A stretch of 64,000 nt of DNA from Apodemus sylvaticus (lineage: Eukaryota; Chordata; Mammalia; Rodentia; Muridae), in NCBI RefSeq assembly GCF_947179515.1, contig NC_067472.1, positions 79,167,766-79,231,765 on the forward strand. Reading direction: 5' to 3'. The notes beneath the pieces are model-generated. The model was given only the letters and a program-made list of their open reading frames with translations, did no database searches and had not been told where the DNA came from. Below are positions 24,101 through 37,000 of the stretch, piece after piece (the first letter of the stretch is position 1; every line of letters begins with the position of its first letter). The position numbers and the translations under genes are program-made.

Positions 24101-24516
24101 TGAGGTAGGACACAAAGGCACTGAAGGAGTCCTAGAAGAGAAGAAAGAAAGAAGAGTGAAGACACTCAGGGGAGGTCTACCCACTTCCCCAAGAATACTC
24201 CATCAGCAAAGCCCGGGTAAGAAATCTGGGATCCGGACCTCTGCTAGACTGAGACAGGGCCTAGCTTGAGTACATGGGTGCGTTTGTGGAAGCGGGAGTT
24301 TGAAACCCAGGAAAGACTGGGCTAGGAGTCTGGCTAACTGTAGGAAAGGGAGCTCGGGCTTGGGCTTGAGGAGAGGCTCTAAAGGGGGAGGGGGTGGGGA
24401 GGAAAGGTGAGATTACAAGGAATGGGTGGAAGTTTCTGGTATCTCTCTGCCCCTCTCACCAGTGCTCCCCTCAAAGCCTGATGTAGCCCAGGGAGACGAA
24501 GCCGGAGAAAATCCAT
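21128..24516 (-). CDS. Apobr: Apolipoprotein B receptor (apoB-48 receptor), three coding exons
   Basis: Macrophage receptor that binds apoB-48 on triglyceride-rich lipoproteins (family knowledge). Coding exons on the minus strand: 24516-24460 (MDFLRLRLPGLHQALRGAL), 24131-21292 (one 2,840-bp exon) and 21197-21128 (ends QARLSQPKPQ). Phases agree and the product is 988 residues; the mouse protein as I recall it is somewhat shorter (about 940). The large exon is extremely rich in Glu, Gly, Ser and Ala with few hydrophobic stretches; I see no clear transmembrane helix. A basic Ser/Arg patch (SRSSSRRRSRPS) lies about 95 residues before the C terminus. The third exon gives the conserved FGFAHPGMMQELQARL tail. 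Donor at 24459 is gtgaga; donor at 21291 is gtaggc. Upstream non-coding exons were not resolved. The gene is divergent from Cln3 (start codons 2.1 kb apart) and convergent with Il27. Confidence 0.96.
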
Positions 24517-26226
24517 CCTGCAGGTCTCTGTGTGTCCAGAAAGCTCACAATGACCATCCGTCCCCACCCACGAAAGTAAGCCAGTCCTCCCCAGCACCCA
24601 AGAGACTTCCTCTTCCCCGTCTGTCCCTGACGTATCTCCACCCCAGGCCCTAGGCACCTCCCCATAGATGACTTCATGACAGGCAGAGGAATGGCTTAAG
24701 AGTGTCCAGGTGACTCAGACTCAGGTGTACATCTGGAACTAATGGGCAGAGGATCGGGTCAGGAAGGAAAAAAAATGTGGAAAATGGAGTGCTCAGAATT
24801 GGGTATGGGGGAGGGGGCGTGTGGCAAGTGCAGCCTGAGTGACTCAGGTCTTGTGTTCACACCTCAGCCATTTCCGCCTCCTCCAAGCAAGCCACAGCTT
24901 TCAGTGAGAGGAAGTTAGGGTTTGTGGTTCCTGATTTATCTGGGGAGAAGCAGTAGAAGTGAGGATATGACCAGTGGAAGTTCTGGCTTCTCATTTCAAT
25001 GCTGTTAAGATTTTTCTGGGGATGAAAGGTCTGGATGCCCACACCCTCACCTGGGTTATTCTAGGACTGTGACCATTTGTCACTCACAGGAAGCTGTGAG
25101 TTCCTTAAGGACAGAGGCTGCAGAATTTCTGGAGCCCCGCGTGGGTGGTAGGATCCTTTGTCTCACTGGTTGAGTGATCTAGGAAGAATGGCACAGGAGG
25201 GAATATTTCAAACAGCAACCTTGATGACAGGTGGTTGAAAAGACCTGGTAGAAGTGGGCAGAGGCTGCTGGAGGCCATAGCAGTGGAACAGGCTTGATGA
25301 AGAATGATCAAGATGCTGTCCTACCATTGAGCGAACGGTAAGGGAGGGAAGGATTCCTTATTTGGGGCTATGTGAGGTGACGTATTCCACTTGGCCTCAT
25401 TAGGACAAACAGCTGCTATCACAGACCAGTGAACTTAGCACCTCTGCTCTATTTCTTACTGCATGGAGTCTCTGAAGTCAGCTAAAGGTCTAGCCTCTGA
25501 GCACAGGGGGAACAGGGGGAAGGGGACCTTGGTTTTCTCATATGTAAAACCAGGGGTTGAACTATTTTTGAGGTATTTGTAATTCTAAGATAATATGGCA
25601 AAGGGAATTTCGTAACATCGTGAATATTGCCATAGATAATACCTTTTTTTTTTTTTTTGGTTTTTGGTTTTTGGTTTTTTTCACAGAGACCAGGTTTCTC
25701 TGTGTAGCCCTGGCTGTCCTGGAACTCACTCTGTAGACCAGGCTGGCCTCGAACTCAGAAATCTGCCTGCCTCTGCCTCCCAAGTGCTAGGATTAAAGGC
25801 GTGCGCCACCACCGCCTGGCGTGGGTGTTTATTTTTAATTGATCTACTCTCAGCTACTTCCCAGATGATTATTATAGGTCTTTACAATAGGTCTGTAAGG
25901 ACTACAGATAAAAAGACTTGAGGCTGGTCGCCTTTGCCCCCAAACAGAACTTGTCCTTGGGACATTGGGTGGAGTAGTGGGGCAGACGCAGCAAAGTAGC
26001 CATATTTGTTTCAGGCAAGTAAGAGCAGCAGGAAAGCTGAAGCCTCTCGCGCCATGACTAGTACTGGCAGATTTGGTCGGCTTCTAGAGTGCCGCTTTTC
26101 ATGGCTCTACTTGTGGCTCCCTTCGGTTTCAGTTCAAAATAAGTGCTTCCAGGGTTCTCTCGAATTCTCTTTCTTTCACTCCCCGAAGTTTGAGAAACCC
26201 AAAGGCGAAAAGGCGAAAGAAAGGAC
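24517..26226. other. Intergenic space between divergent Apobr and Cln3
   Basis: No conserved reading frame. It holds the presumed Apobr promoter on the left; a PU.1-like GAGGAAGT at 24908-24915 would fit macrophage expression, but this is weak. A minus-strand B1 lies at 25641-25820, and the sequence becomes CpG-richer towards the Cln3 promoter from about 26040. Confidence 0.6.
25641..25820 (-). mobile_element. B1 SINE
   Basis: Reverse B1 with T run, ccaggtttctctgtgtagcc to caccaccgcctggc, between Apobr and Cln3. Confidence 0.95.
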
Positions 26227-26290
26227 CCGGAAGTAGGAGGGGGCAACCTCCAAGCACGTGATGGAACGCTCACCGGTACTGTCACGTGAC
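26227..26290 (+). promoter_or_regulatory. Cln3: Cln3 promoter with ETS site and two CACGTG (CLEAR-like) boxes
   Basis: Seen: CCGGAAGT (ETS type) at 26227-26234, CACGTG at 26255-26260, and the palindrome GTCACGTGAC at 26281-26290, all 310-380 bp before the Cln3 start codon in CpG-rich DNA. Known: TFEB/TFE3 drive lysosomal genes through GTCACGTGAC (CLEAR) elements. Inferred: these boxes place Cln3 under lysosomal stress control. The exact transcription start and any non-coding first exon were not resolved. Confidence 0.7.
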
Positions 26291-26603
26291 CCCTAACCTG
26301 CTCCTCTACTTTGCGCAGAGTTCAGCTGCTCTTAAAGGTACAGTCCTGGGGGCGGGGGCTTTGCTTTAGAGGGGCAGGGGGCGGGGTCAGACGAGTGGGA
26401 CTTGGGTGAACACGAGCTAGAGATCTGGGGTTTTTTTTGATGGACAGTATGGACAGTAATATATAGCAGACAGCAGAACCTGGGAGTGACCACGGGGCAT
26501 CGATCCTTCGCACCCACCTTTCCCAGACTTTAATCTGTTTTCTTGAAGCTAACTCCGAACACACGCTGACTTTGAGCCCTTTGGGGGACCCGAACTCAAT
26601 GTT

Positions 26604-29074
26604 ATGGGAAGCTCTGCGGGCTCGTGGAGGCGCCTTGAGGATTCTGAGAGTGAGTACTCTCGTCGGTTGCCATGGGAATGACCACCTCTGCCCCGCGGCT
26701 CTCCCGAGGAGTTGGGATGCTGGCCCTGCCCCCTCAACCAGATCCGGGATAGGCGGGGCCTTCGCATACCTAAGTGAGTGGTGGGTCACGCTTTCTCTAC
26801 CTCCCAGGGGAGGAGACCAACTCAGAGCCCCAGGCCCCTCGGTTGGAGAGTCTGAGTGTCCTCTGGAAGAATGCGGTGGGCTTCTGGTAAGTGCTCTTAG
26901 AGTTGTGCAAAAAGTAAAGTGCAATTGGAGCAAAGATGATGAGAGCCAAGTTGTGAAACGCAGTTGAATACACAGATACCGAATCAACTGTGAACTTTAC
27001 AACTTCCATTAAATTACCACCTTCACCAATTGATCATATCCTGTTTGTATCTGTAGTGTTTATTGAATGTTTTTCTCCAACCAACTCGGTTGCAGCAACT
27101 TTGGGTTTTCTTTCTTTCCTTCTTTCTCCTTCTCCTTCTCCTTCTCCTTCCTCCTCCTTCTTCATTTTGGAAAGGTCTTCTTCAAGTGCTATAAGCAGTA
27201 GAGGCTTGCTTTAAATTTCTAATCCTGGGGCTGGAAAGATGGCTCAGTGGTTAAGAGCACTGACTGCTCTTCCAAAGATACTGAGTTCAATCCCAGCAAC
27301 CACATGGTAACTCACAACCATCTGTAATGAGATCTGACGCCATCTTCTGGTGTCTGAAGACAGTGACAGTGTACTTACATATAATAATAAATAAATCTTT
27401 GGGCCAGAGCAAGCAGATGTCCTGAGTTCAATTCCCAGCAACTGCATGATGGCTCGTAACCGTCTGTACAGTTACAGTGTACTCATATACATAAAATAAA
27501 TAAATCTTAAAAAAAAATTTGTAATCCTGCCTTTGCAGGCCTACTGTAGCACCATGCCCAGCTCACCCACTGTTTCTGTTTGCAGTACAGGGTATTAAAA
27601 GCAGGTCTTTCCCGGGCTCATGCACTGCTGTACACGTGAGCTCTGTCCCCAGCCAATTTGTTTTTGCCAAGCGCAGAGCACAGCTCTGGGAGATGAAAAT
27701 AAGAACAATATGCTCTGCTATTGTTTTGATTCCCTTGAGGTCAGCAGGTGAAAACTTGTTCCTGTTTTGCACAGGACTATGCTAGGTATTTCTAGTGTGC
27801 CATGGTGTATTGGTTGATGAGAAAGGAACAGAATCTTAGTGTAAACATAGAAGAAATAGCGCTGAGGAAGAGGTCTTGGCACTTGGCCATGAGTTGGTCT
27901 AATCTCAAGGTCTGTTAGATAGTGGAGAAGGAAGAAAAGTGTTTGCAGGGCACAGGTAAGGGAGGGATCTTTAAGATCTGTAGGGGGACAGGAAGCCAGA
28001 CAGTGAAGATCTGTCCTCGCTCTAGGATCTTGGGTCTTTGCAACAATTTCTCATACGTGGTGATGCTGAGCGCTGCCCACGACATCCTTAAGCAGGAGCA
28101 GGCATCTGGGAACCAGAGTCACGTAAGTGAACCCCTCTTTAACCCCACCAGAGGTTAGTTCCCATGGGAACACTAAGGGCTCACCCAGGGCCTGAGGTCC
28201 CCTGAAAAAAGTCATGAAGTAGCTTGGGTGGGATATGGGAGCTAAAGAGTGTCTCCCACGTCCTCGCGGCAGGAGGGGTCCCAAAGAGAGCGACGGGTAC
28301 TAGGTTGGTGAACTCAGATAACTGGCTGGGTAAGATCTTATTTTGTGGTGTGTTTTGTCTCTGTGCCCTGTTGACATTTGAGGTTAGGTGGCTGTTGTGA
28401 GTCTGTCCTACATGTTATAGGTGTTTAGTAGCATCCCATGCCTCTAACAACCAAAAGTGACATCCAGGAATGTCTCAGATGTTACAGATGCTCCTGGAAG
28501 GTAAAATCACCCTGGTGGCGAGCTTTCTGCATCAGGGAGCTAGAGCGTGCAGGTCCTAAGAGGCACAGCCTCTACTTTGCAGGTTCAGTAGGGAACTTGA
28601 CCCAAGTTGAGATTTTCCAGAAGCCCAGATTTCTATAGGAATGCTCTTAAATATGGTACATCTGGGGAGGGGGGGCTATCTTTGACCTCTGGGCTATTAG
28701 TTTGAGATGTTTATAAACATTCTCCTTCATTATGGACATAGAAAAACTAAGGCCCCAAGAAGCTATGCCTACCGGCTATTTGTAAAGTTAGGGCAGAGCT
28801 GGGACTAGGCTTTGTTTGTGAAGTTAGTGTTTTAGCCTCCTGCCTCTTTGTAGGAAAGACTCTCTTTTCTCCCATAGGTGGAACCAGGCCCAACACCCAT
28901 GCCCCGCAACAGCTCATCTCGATTTGATTGCAACTCAATTTCCACAGCTGTGAGTGTCCACGTGGGGTCCCCATGACCCATGCCTTTGCAACCTCATTCT
29001 CCCGGTGTCCAGTTGGGACTGTGCAGATTGCAATGATCAGTACTTTCTGTGAATGGTAATTATTAGCTCAGGGT

Positions 29075-29113
<39 letters not shown>

Positions 29114-29783
29114 ACACACACACAGCTTCGTGAATGAGACACTGTAAGCTTCCCTGTTTGGGATGAGGAGATTGGAACTCAGCGCGTGTAAGTCTGCCGC
29201 GACAGCCATCAGAGGAGCCTCGAACCGAGAGCTGTCTGACTCCAGAGCCTAACCTGCAGCAGCTCTCAGTGGCTGGCTCCACGGCTGGGCTGGAAGGTTG
29301 TCTCTGGCAGGCTCTGGGCTCACTGTGCTCTCCTGTCTCAGGCGGTGCTCCTAGCTGACATCCTCCCCACCCTCATCATTAAACTTCTGGCTCCTCTTGG
29401 TCTTCATTTGCTGCCTTACAGGTCTGGGTCGGGGTGGCAGGAGGAGGGCAGAGTGGGAGGAAGCTGGAGTGTGGAGAGTCTCGCGTGGAGGCCGCCTTCT
29501 GAGTTCCTCCTCATCTCTTCTCAGCCCCCGGGTGCTTGTCAGTGGCGCTTGTTCTGCTGGAAGCTTTGTTCTGGTTGCCTTTTCTCAGTCAGTGGGGTTA
29601 AGCCTGTGTGGTGAGTATGGAGCTGGGAGAGGTTGATGGGCCCAGAGAAGCCCCAACAGGGTGATGTATGGGTAGTGTCCCAGCTTCCCAGAGTAAAAGG
29701 ATATGTCCGTAACCCCGGGAGACTGCTAGTGGTGTTGGTGTGTGTGTGTGCACACGCATGCGCATGCATGTGCATACCTCTAC

Positions 29784-29815
<32 letters not shown>

Positions 29816-32800
29816 CGCACGCTCCTATGCAATTTTAACACTTGGGAGACTGAGACAGGATGACTGTGAATTTGAGGTTAGTCCGGGCCACATAGTGAGT
29901 TCTAAACTACCCTAAGCTTCACAGCAAAACCCTATGTCAACAAACAAAAACAAACAAGGAGAGAGCCAGGCCTGGCTGATCTGCATAGCAAGTTTCAGGC
30001 CAGCTTGGACTATATTTCGAGACTTTGTCTCAAAGACAAACATTCTAGAGCTTCCCTAACCAGAAGTGAGCTCTAGGAGCAATTGGAGGGTGTTAATAGG
30101 AAGAGATGGGAGAACTGAGTATTGGTGGGGATGAGCAGGGTTGAATAATTGGGAGTTATTAACTGAATGAAGATGGGGTACAGTCTTGGAGAGGACATGC
30201 GGAGGAGGGTGTGGCTCTTCAGATGAGACTCTAGCCTGTCACGTCTGCTCAGTGACAGATCTATTCTTAGCCCTGCTGAGCTGATGGGGATGAGGCTGTG
30301 AACAAACCACTGGGGATGTGGCTTTCAGTTAAAGGTCACCGTCTGCTGTTTGTCCTCCCAGGAGTGGTTTTGGCCAGCATCTCGTCGGGGCTGGGGGAGG
30401 TCACCTTCCTCTCATTGACCGCCTTCTACCCTAGGTAAGCGGCCTGGACCAGGAGGACTGGGAGAGGTGCGCCCCCTGCCGGCTTCCATCTCCCTAAATG
30501 CTCCTGTGTTCTTTTCAGTGCAGTGATCTCATGGTGGTCTTCGGGTACTGGGGGTGCAGGGCTTCTTGGATCCCTATCTTACCTGGGACTCACCCAGGCT
30601 GGCCTCTCCCCACAGCACACCCTGCTTTCTATGTTGGGAATCCCTGTTCTGCTGCTAGCCAGGTGAGTGTCCTTAGGCCCAAAGGATGATGGGAGAAAGG
30701 CCCAAAGGAAAGATGGGAGGAGGAACTTGATCCTAATCCAATCTTCAGAACTCTTTGGCCTTGTTTTGAGGGGGGTGAATTCTGGACTCTCGACGTTCCT
30801 CGATTTGAGGTCCAGAGTGGGGCTGTGTTAGCTGTGTGACTCTGGGCAGCTTCACGCCTGACTGACCCTCAGTTGTCTCTGTCTCACAGTGGTTCTGTCT
30901 CATCCACACAGGGAGGCCCCTGAGACTGGGGCTGGGACCGAGTGTACCTTAGTTTATTTGTTCTGTGTGTATTTGTGTGTTTTAGAAAACATTATTGAGC
31001 CAGGTGTAGTGGTCCATGCCTTTAATCTCAGCACTCAGGCAGAGACTAGCAGATGATGTTATAGTTTATGGCTGTTGTGGTGTCCACAGAGAAGCCTGCT
31101 CAGACACAGCTTTAAGCTAGTGGAAAGCCAGTTAGCCATCTTGTGCCTACACTGAGAGTTTGGAATCCCAGTGTAGCCTGAGCCTTTCTCAGCGTGAGTT
31201 TTTGAGTACAAAACCACAGTCATGGTTCAGTTAACGAGAACTGTTAGCCAGAAGTAGAACTACAGAAGCCAAAAAGCAAGGCTAGTAGTGCATTCAGAGT
31301 CTGTCCCTGAACGATTGACTTTGATAGATTAGGCCCTTGTTTTAGTTTTGGAAGGTGGTGCTGTCTACGTGCTGAACTTTATAGTTAGAATGGCACTTCC
31401 ATTGGAGTGAGTCACCCTAAGGTCTGGGGGCCTGTTACAAGGACAAGGTGTGTAATGCCAAACACCTGGCTCTCGGGAGCTGAAGCAGAGGGATCACATG
31501 TGTGAAGCCTTCCTGGGATACGTGAGGAGACCCTGGCTCAAAAACTAAATGAGATATATTGGATATATGGCAAATGTCTCTAATCCAAACACTCAGGAGG
31601 CAGGTGGATCTCTGGGAGTTTGAGGTCAGCCTGGTCTCCATGTTGAGTTCTAGGCCAGCCAGAGCCACGTAATAAGATGCTGTCTCAGAAAAACAAAGTA
31701 AAGAAATCCCACGATTATAAAATCCCTGCGTAAACTCAGTCACAAAATGAAGCAAAAAGACACTGAGTATGAGAAAGGGACCTGTGAAGTGGGAGAGGTC
31801 ACAGGGTGTGGGGACACGAGAGGGTGGGTGAGAGTTACCAGAGTGTAGTGTATATGTGTATAAAAATGTCAAGAAACACATTTAGTAAAAACTACTGTAA
31901 AGTGGTGACTATAAACAGAGCTGCTGCTGTGACCGAGTCGAGGAGGTCTCTGACTAGACTAGAAGCTCTCCCGGCGCAGGGTACCCTAGAGGCTGGGAGT
32001 CCCCCATGCAGATGCCAAGGGGCCCTGGGAGGGCAGGGCCCGCAGGACCTCTGGGGCCTTTCCCAACAATAGCTCCCTGACTCACTCTTCCATTCCGCCC
32101 CAGCTATTTCTTCTTGCTCACATCTCCTGAACCTCTGGACCCTGGAGGGGAAGATGAGGCCGAGACTGCTGCCCGGCAACCTCTCATTGGCACAGAGACC
32201 CCAGAGGCAAGGCCAGGTAGGACACAAAGGCCCTCCCAGGGTCACTTTCCCCTTGGGGTTTTGGTCTCAACGGTGGACACAGTTGAGGGAAACAGGCTGC
32301 TAAAGGTTTGGGTCAAAGCAGTCATGTATACTTACTAACCACTGACTGCATGCCAGGCATTCCGATGGCTGAGAAGGGTGGTGCTCGAGATGAAGAAATG
32401 AGAGCATTTTCACAGGGCAGAACACTGTGATGGGCCCAGAGGGATGGCGCATGCCTTTAATCCCAACACCAGGGAGGCAGCCACAAGCAGATCTCTATGG
32501 TTTTAAGGCCAGTCAGGCTACATAGTAAGATCCTGCACAAAACCAGAAAATAAGTTAAGGAAATGGGGCGGGGATGGCAAAGGGCTCTGCTCTACAGAAG
32601 GTTCTTAGTGTGGTTTGTTGTTGCTGTTTTGTTTTGTTTTGTTTTCTTCAAGTTTTTGCTTATTTGTTTTTAAACAGAGTCTCCCCGTGTATTCCTAGCT
32701 GGCCTGGAACTCTATACACTAGAATGGCTTAAACCTCACAAATCCACCTGCCTCTGCCTCTCAAGTGCTAGGAATAAACTCATATGGCACCATACACCTG

Positions 32801-35800
32801 GCTAAGATTTATATTGATATTTATTTATGTGTGTGAACTTATACCATGGATGGCCAGCAGAGGGCAGCAGAGGCCTTAGAATTGCTGTTTCAGGCAGGTC
32901 CTGTGAGCTGGCTGATATTGCCCGGACTCAAATTCTGAGCCTCATGGTTGAGCAGCCAGTGCTCTTTTTTATTGTGTGTTTGTTTGAGGCAGGGTTTCTC
33001 TGTGTGGCACTGGCTCTCTTGAAACTCTATAGGGCAGAACTGAAACCTTCTCCTGCCTCCGCTGGGATTCAGGATGTGTGCTGCTACACACCCTGTGATG
33101 TCCCAAGCCATCCCTCCAGCTCTGAGAAAGGCTCTATTTATTTATTTACTTTTGTAATTATTTGTTTGTTTTTCTTTTCTTTTTTTTTTTAAGAACACAC
33201 TAAGGACTAATGTACTTCTATTTTTTTTTAATATTACTTATCTAATGTATATGAGTAAGTACACTGAGGCTGTCTTCAGACACACATCAGAAGAAGCCAT
33301 CAGATCCCATTACAGATGGTTGTGAGCCATCATGTGGTTGCTGGGAATTGAACTCAGGATCTCAAGAGGAGCAGACAGCACACTTAACTGCTGAGCCATC
33401 TCTCCAGCCCGTTTGTTTGGTTTTTTTTTTTCTTTTTCTTTTTTTTTTTTTCCGAGACAGGGTTTCTCTGTGTAGCCCTGACTGTCCTGGAACTCACTCT
33501 GTAGACCAGGCTGGCCTTGAACTCAGAAATACACCTGCCTCTGCCTCTGCCTCCCAAGTGCTGGGATTAAAGGCGGTCACCACCACCGCCTGGCTGTTTG
33601 TTTTTCAAGACAGAGTTTCTCTGTGAGTAGCCTTAGCTGCCCTGCTCGTTTTTTAAAATCAGTTATATGTGTATTTGTGTGTATATACATATGTACATAG
33701 CATGACGCTTACCATTTGAACGACTACTAAGTGTGCGACCCAGTGATGTTTAAATCCATACACTGCTGTGCTGGCTGGTTGCTTGCTGCATGCTGGCGTC
33801 TAGCTAAGCGTTCAGTGTTCAACTTCCTCCTCTTCTCCCTGCTCTGTAGGTGCCAGCTGGGACCTCTCCCTCCAGGAAAGGTGGACGGTGTTCAAGGTTT
33901 GGATGGTGGCTGCGGGTGCCCTGTGAGGCTCCTCTGCCTCCTGCCTTTCCCTTATATCTCCCAACTCTTCCAGGGCCTCTTGCGATACATCGTCCCCCTG
34001 GTGCTGGTCTACTTTGCAGAATATTTTATCAACCAGGGACTTGTGAGTGAGGGGTGCGGGGATGGGGGAAGGGGAGAGGGGTGCGGGGATGGGGGAGGCG
34101 GGGAGGGGCTGTGGGAGGAGGAACAGAACTGAGGTTCCACAGGCTCCGTTTGTCTGATCTCTGCCGCAGTTCGAGCTCCTGTTTTTCCGGAACACATCCC
34201 TAAGTCATGCTCAGCAGTACCGATGGTGAGAGAAGTTGGTAGGTGGGCAGTGGGCTGGGGTTGATCCCAAAGGTGCCCTGAGCGCTTCTTCCTCCTCCCT
34301 GTCCCTACCTCAGGTACCAGATGCTGTACCAGGCTGGTGTGTTTGCCTCCCGCTCTTCTCTCCAATGTTGCCGAATCCGGTTCACCTGGGTGCTGGCCCT
34401 GCTCCAGGTACTGAGTCCCTGCTCTGTTCATTCACATCCACCGTGGTTCCCTGAGTTCTTTACTCAGCAGCAGATGTCAGTGTACTAAAGCATTCCTAAG
34501 GACAGCACTACACGCCAGCTGGGCTCCATAAAACGTGTGGTGGCCTCAGGAGGAACCAGTCATACTTGTGGGTAAATAAAGGCCAGTTTCTGTACTCAAT
34601 AGCTGTGTGCCTCAGAGCAGCTCCTGGGACCTCTAATGAGCCTCGATTTTTCTATCAAGAAGCCAGATGTGGCCGGGTAGTGGTGGCGCACGCCTGTAAT
34701 CCCAGCACTCTGGGAAGCAGAGGCAGGCGGATTTCTGAGTTCGAGACCAGCCTGGTCTACAGAGTGAATTCCAGGACAGCCAGGGATATACAGAGAAACC
34801 CTGTCTCCAAAAAAAAACAAAATCCAAAAAGAAAAAGAAACTAGATGGGGGGCGGGGGGCAGGACTGTGTATCTCAGGGGCAGACTGCTTGCCTGGCCGG
34901 TCTGAGGCTGTGGGTCCCTTCCCTGGTACTGCAAAAATTAAAATATTTAATAGCTATGGGCAACACCTATTTCTCAGTGTTATACAAATAACAATATTGA
35001 GGGGAGGAAAAGGAAGAACAAGATATTGTTTTGATTTATTTTGATTTTGTTCTTGTCTGCTTTATTTTTTTTCTTTGTTTGTTTGTTTGTCTTTGAGACA
35101 GGATCTCACTGTGTAGCCCTGGCTGGCCTGGAATCCGATCTATAGACCAGGCTGGCCTGGAGCTCACAGATCCGCTCCATGAACATTGGCACTGAAGGCC
35201 TGTTCCGCCATACCTGGCTTCTGCGCTTTGTTCTTGCAGTCGTTCTGACTGAACCTAGGGCCTGTTCACGCTAGCTCAGTGCTGTTTGTTACTGAACTTC
35301 TTAAGCCCTCAAGCTTTTTTTTTTTTTTTTTTGGATTTTGTTTTTTTCAAGACAGGGTTTCTCTGTATAGTCCTGGTTGTCCTGGAACTCACTCTGTAGA
35401 CCAGGCTGGCCTCGAACTCAGAAATCCTCCTGCCTCTGCCTCCCAGAGTGCTGGAATTACAGGCATGCGCCACCACTACCCGCCCAGCTGCCCTCAAGCT
35501 TTTTATTTATTTTTTTACAGTTTAAATAATTGTAATTAGACTTTTATTTATTTATTGGTGGGAGGGAGGCACTTGCCAAGTCTTGTATATGGAGGTCAGA
35601 GGACAGCTTGTGGGATTGGTTCTCTTCCTCCACGTGTGGGTTCTAGGGATCAAACTCAGGTCATCAGGTTTGGAAGGAAGCGCCTGTCGCTGAGCCATCT
35701 CATCAGCCCAGACTTTATTTGGAGGCAGTCACCATAATACAGCTGGCTTTGAACCCATGTCTGAAGCCCACAGAAGCTGTGAACTTTTTTTGCTGTATAT

Positions 35801-37000
35801 ATACACGAACCTTTGTCTGCATGTATATATGTGAACCACCTGTGCACCTGGTGCCCATGGAGGCCAGAACGAGTGTCAGCTCCTCTGGGCCTGGAGCGGC
35901 AGATCGCTGTGAACAGCCCTGTGGGCGCTATGGAAGAACAGCAAGTGCCGTGAACTACTGAGCCATCTTTCCAGTCCAAAAGTTTGTACTCTTGACGTTT
36001 GCAGCTAGATAATTCTGGTGTGTAACTTGCTGTCCTGTGAGTTGTAGGTGTTTAGCAGTATCCCTGGCTAGATGCTGGCTGGTAAGACGGCCACGTAGGT
36101 CTCCAGATATTGTCAAATGACCCATTGATCTCAGTGCAGTAATTAGGGGAGAATAGGTGCTATTCAGGGGGTCCTTGGGTGCTGAAGATAGGACTCTGGT
36201 AGAGCGTTTGCCTGTGAAGCACAAGCTTCTGTGATAGATCTGCAGTGTGTGTGTGAGTGTGTGTGTGTGAGTGTGTGTGTGTATACACACACCACGCACA
36301 GTGGGCGTGTCTAAGTGTGATGATTCATACCATTAAAAAAGAAACAAAAAGACAAGAAGGAAAGGAGGTGTCTGGTGACCACAGTGGGAATGACCCTGGT
36401 CCAACTGAGAGATCACCAGTGATGGGACGCTGAGGAACATTCCAGGCTAAGAGTGATGGGGGTGGGGGGACAAAGGAAGGGGAGGAGCCTCCAAAGCATG
36501 TGAGGATGGGGATGGGGCCAGCGAAGGCCCGTCAAGATGTCAGGGTCCCACAGACCTCTGCCCCACCAGGATCTCCCACCACCTGGCAGCTCTGAGACCT
36601 GCTGCCTCCCTGCCATGCTATGGCCCAGCCTCAAGCCTCCCTTCCTCTGCCCACAGTGCCTCAACCTGGCCTTCCTGCTGGCTGACGTGTGCTTGAGCTT
36701 CCTGCCGAGCATCTACCTCATCTTCATCATCATTCTGTATGAAGGGCTCCTGGGCGGGGCCGCCTATGTGAATACCTTCCACAACATTGCTCTGGAGGTC
36801 GGTGCCAGTTGGACAAGGGCTGTGGGTGGCCGTAGGAGCCCTGTGGATGGAAGCCTAACCCTCATTCTTTGCTCTCCCAGACCAGTGACAAGCACCGAGA
36901 GTTCGCCATGGAAGCTGCCTGTATCTCTGACACCTTAGGGATCTCCCTGTCAGGGGCCCTGGCCTTGCCTCTGCACGACTTCCTCTGCAACCTCCCTTGA
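26604..37000 (+). CDS. Cln3: Battenin (CLN3), lysosomal/endosomal membrane protein, 15 coding exons
   Basis: Multi-pass lysosomal protein whose loss causes juvenile Batten disease; needed for clearance of glycerophosphodiesters from lysosomes. Coding exons: 26604-26649, 26808-26886, 28026-28122, 28878-28949, 29342-29421, 29525-29610, 30362-30434, 30519-30662, 32104-32216, 33850-33896, 33974-34042, 34170-34225, 34314-34407, 36657-36797, 36881-37000. All introns are GT-AG, phases agree, and the 438 residues equal the family length. Visible: acidic cytosolic N terminus; first helix from about residue 38; sequons Asn71-Gln-Ser and Asn85-Ser-Ser in the first luminal loop; acidic dileucine sorting signal (EDEAETAARQPLI, Leu253-Ile254); second sorting motif Met409-X9-Gly419; C-terminal CNLP with Cys435 in a CAAX-like position. 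Introns 9 and 13 carry most of the SINEs. No frame break was found. Confidence 0.98.
27230..27512 (+). mobile_element. B2 SINE plus partial second B2 in Cln3 intron 2
   Basis: Full B2 (gctggaaagatggctcagtg ... tcttctggtgtctgaagaca, AATAAA-rich tail) followed by a 110-bp B2 remnant (gttcaattcccagcaactgc). Confidence 0.9.
29078..29124. repeat. (CA)n microsatellite in Cln3 intron 4
   Basis: About 23 CA units with a single GA interruption. Confidence 0.97.
29784..29945 (+). mobile_element. (CA)n and diverged B1 in Cln3 intron 6
   Basis: CA run at 29784-29811, then a diverged B1 from 29829 with an A-rich (AAAC) tail. Confidence 0.7.
31562..31692 (+). mobile_element. B1 SINE in Cln3 intron 8
   Basis: Diverged B1 containing gaggtcagcctggtctccat and gttctaggccagccagagcc. 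Confidence 0.85.
32436..33595. mobile_element. SINE cluster in Cln3 intron 9
   Basis: B1 (+) 32436-32545, B1 (-) 32640-32805, B1 fragment (-) about 32980-33120, B2 (-) 33218-33408 and B1 (-) 33417-33595. The last two are well preserved. Confidence 0.88.
34673..34812 (+). mobile_element. B1 SINE in Cln3 intron 13
   Basis: Well preserved B1 (gccgggtagtggtggcgcac ... ctgtctccaa). Confidence 0.95.
35075..35976 (-). mobile_element. SINE cluster in Cln3 intron 13 (B1, B1, B3, B3)
   Basis: Reverse B1 copies at 35075-35218 and 35320-35487 and B3-like copies at 35540-35708 and 35790-35976 (ctgagccatctcatcagccc, ctgagccatctttccagtcc). Confidence 0.85.

Noticed and set aside
25664..25921. Recurring frames with the phrase [20 protein letters not shown] (also at 33348, 35279, 53363 and others)
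   Set aside because: These are translations of antisense B1 SINEs, not genes.
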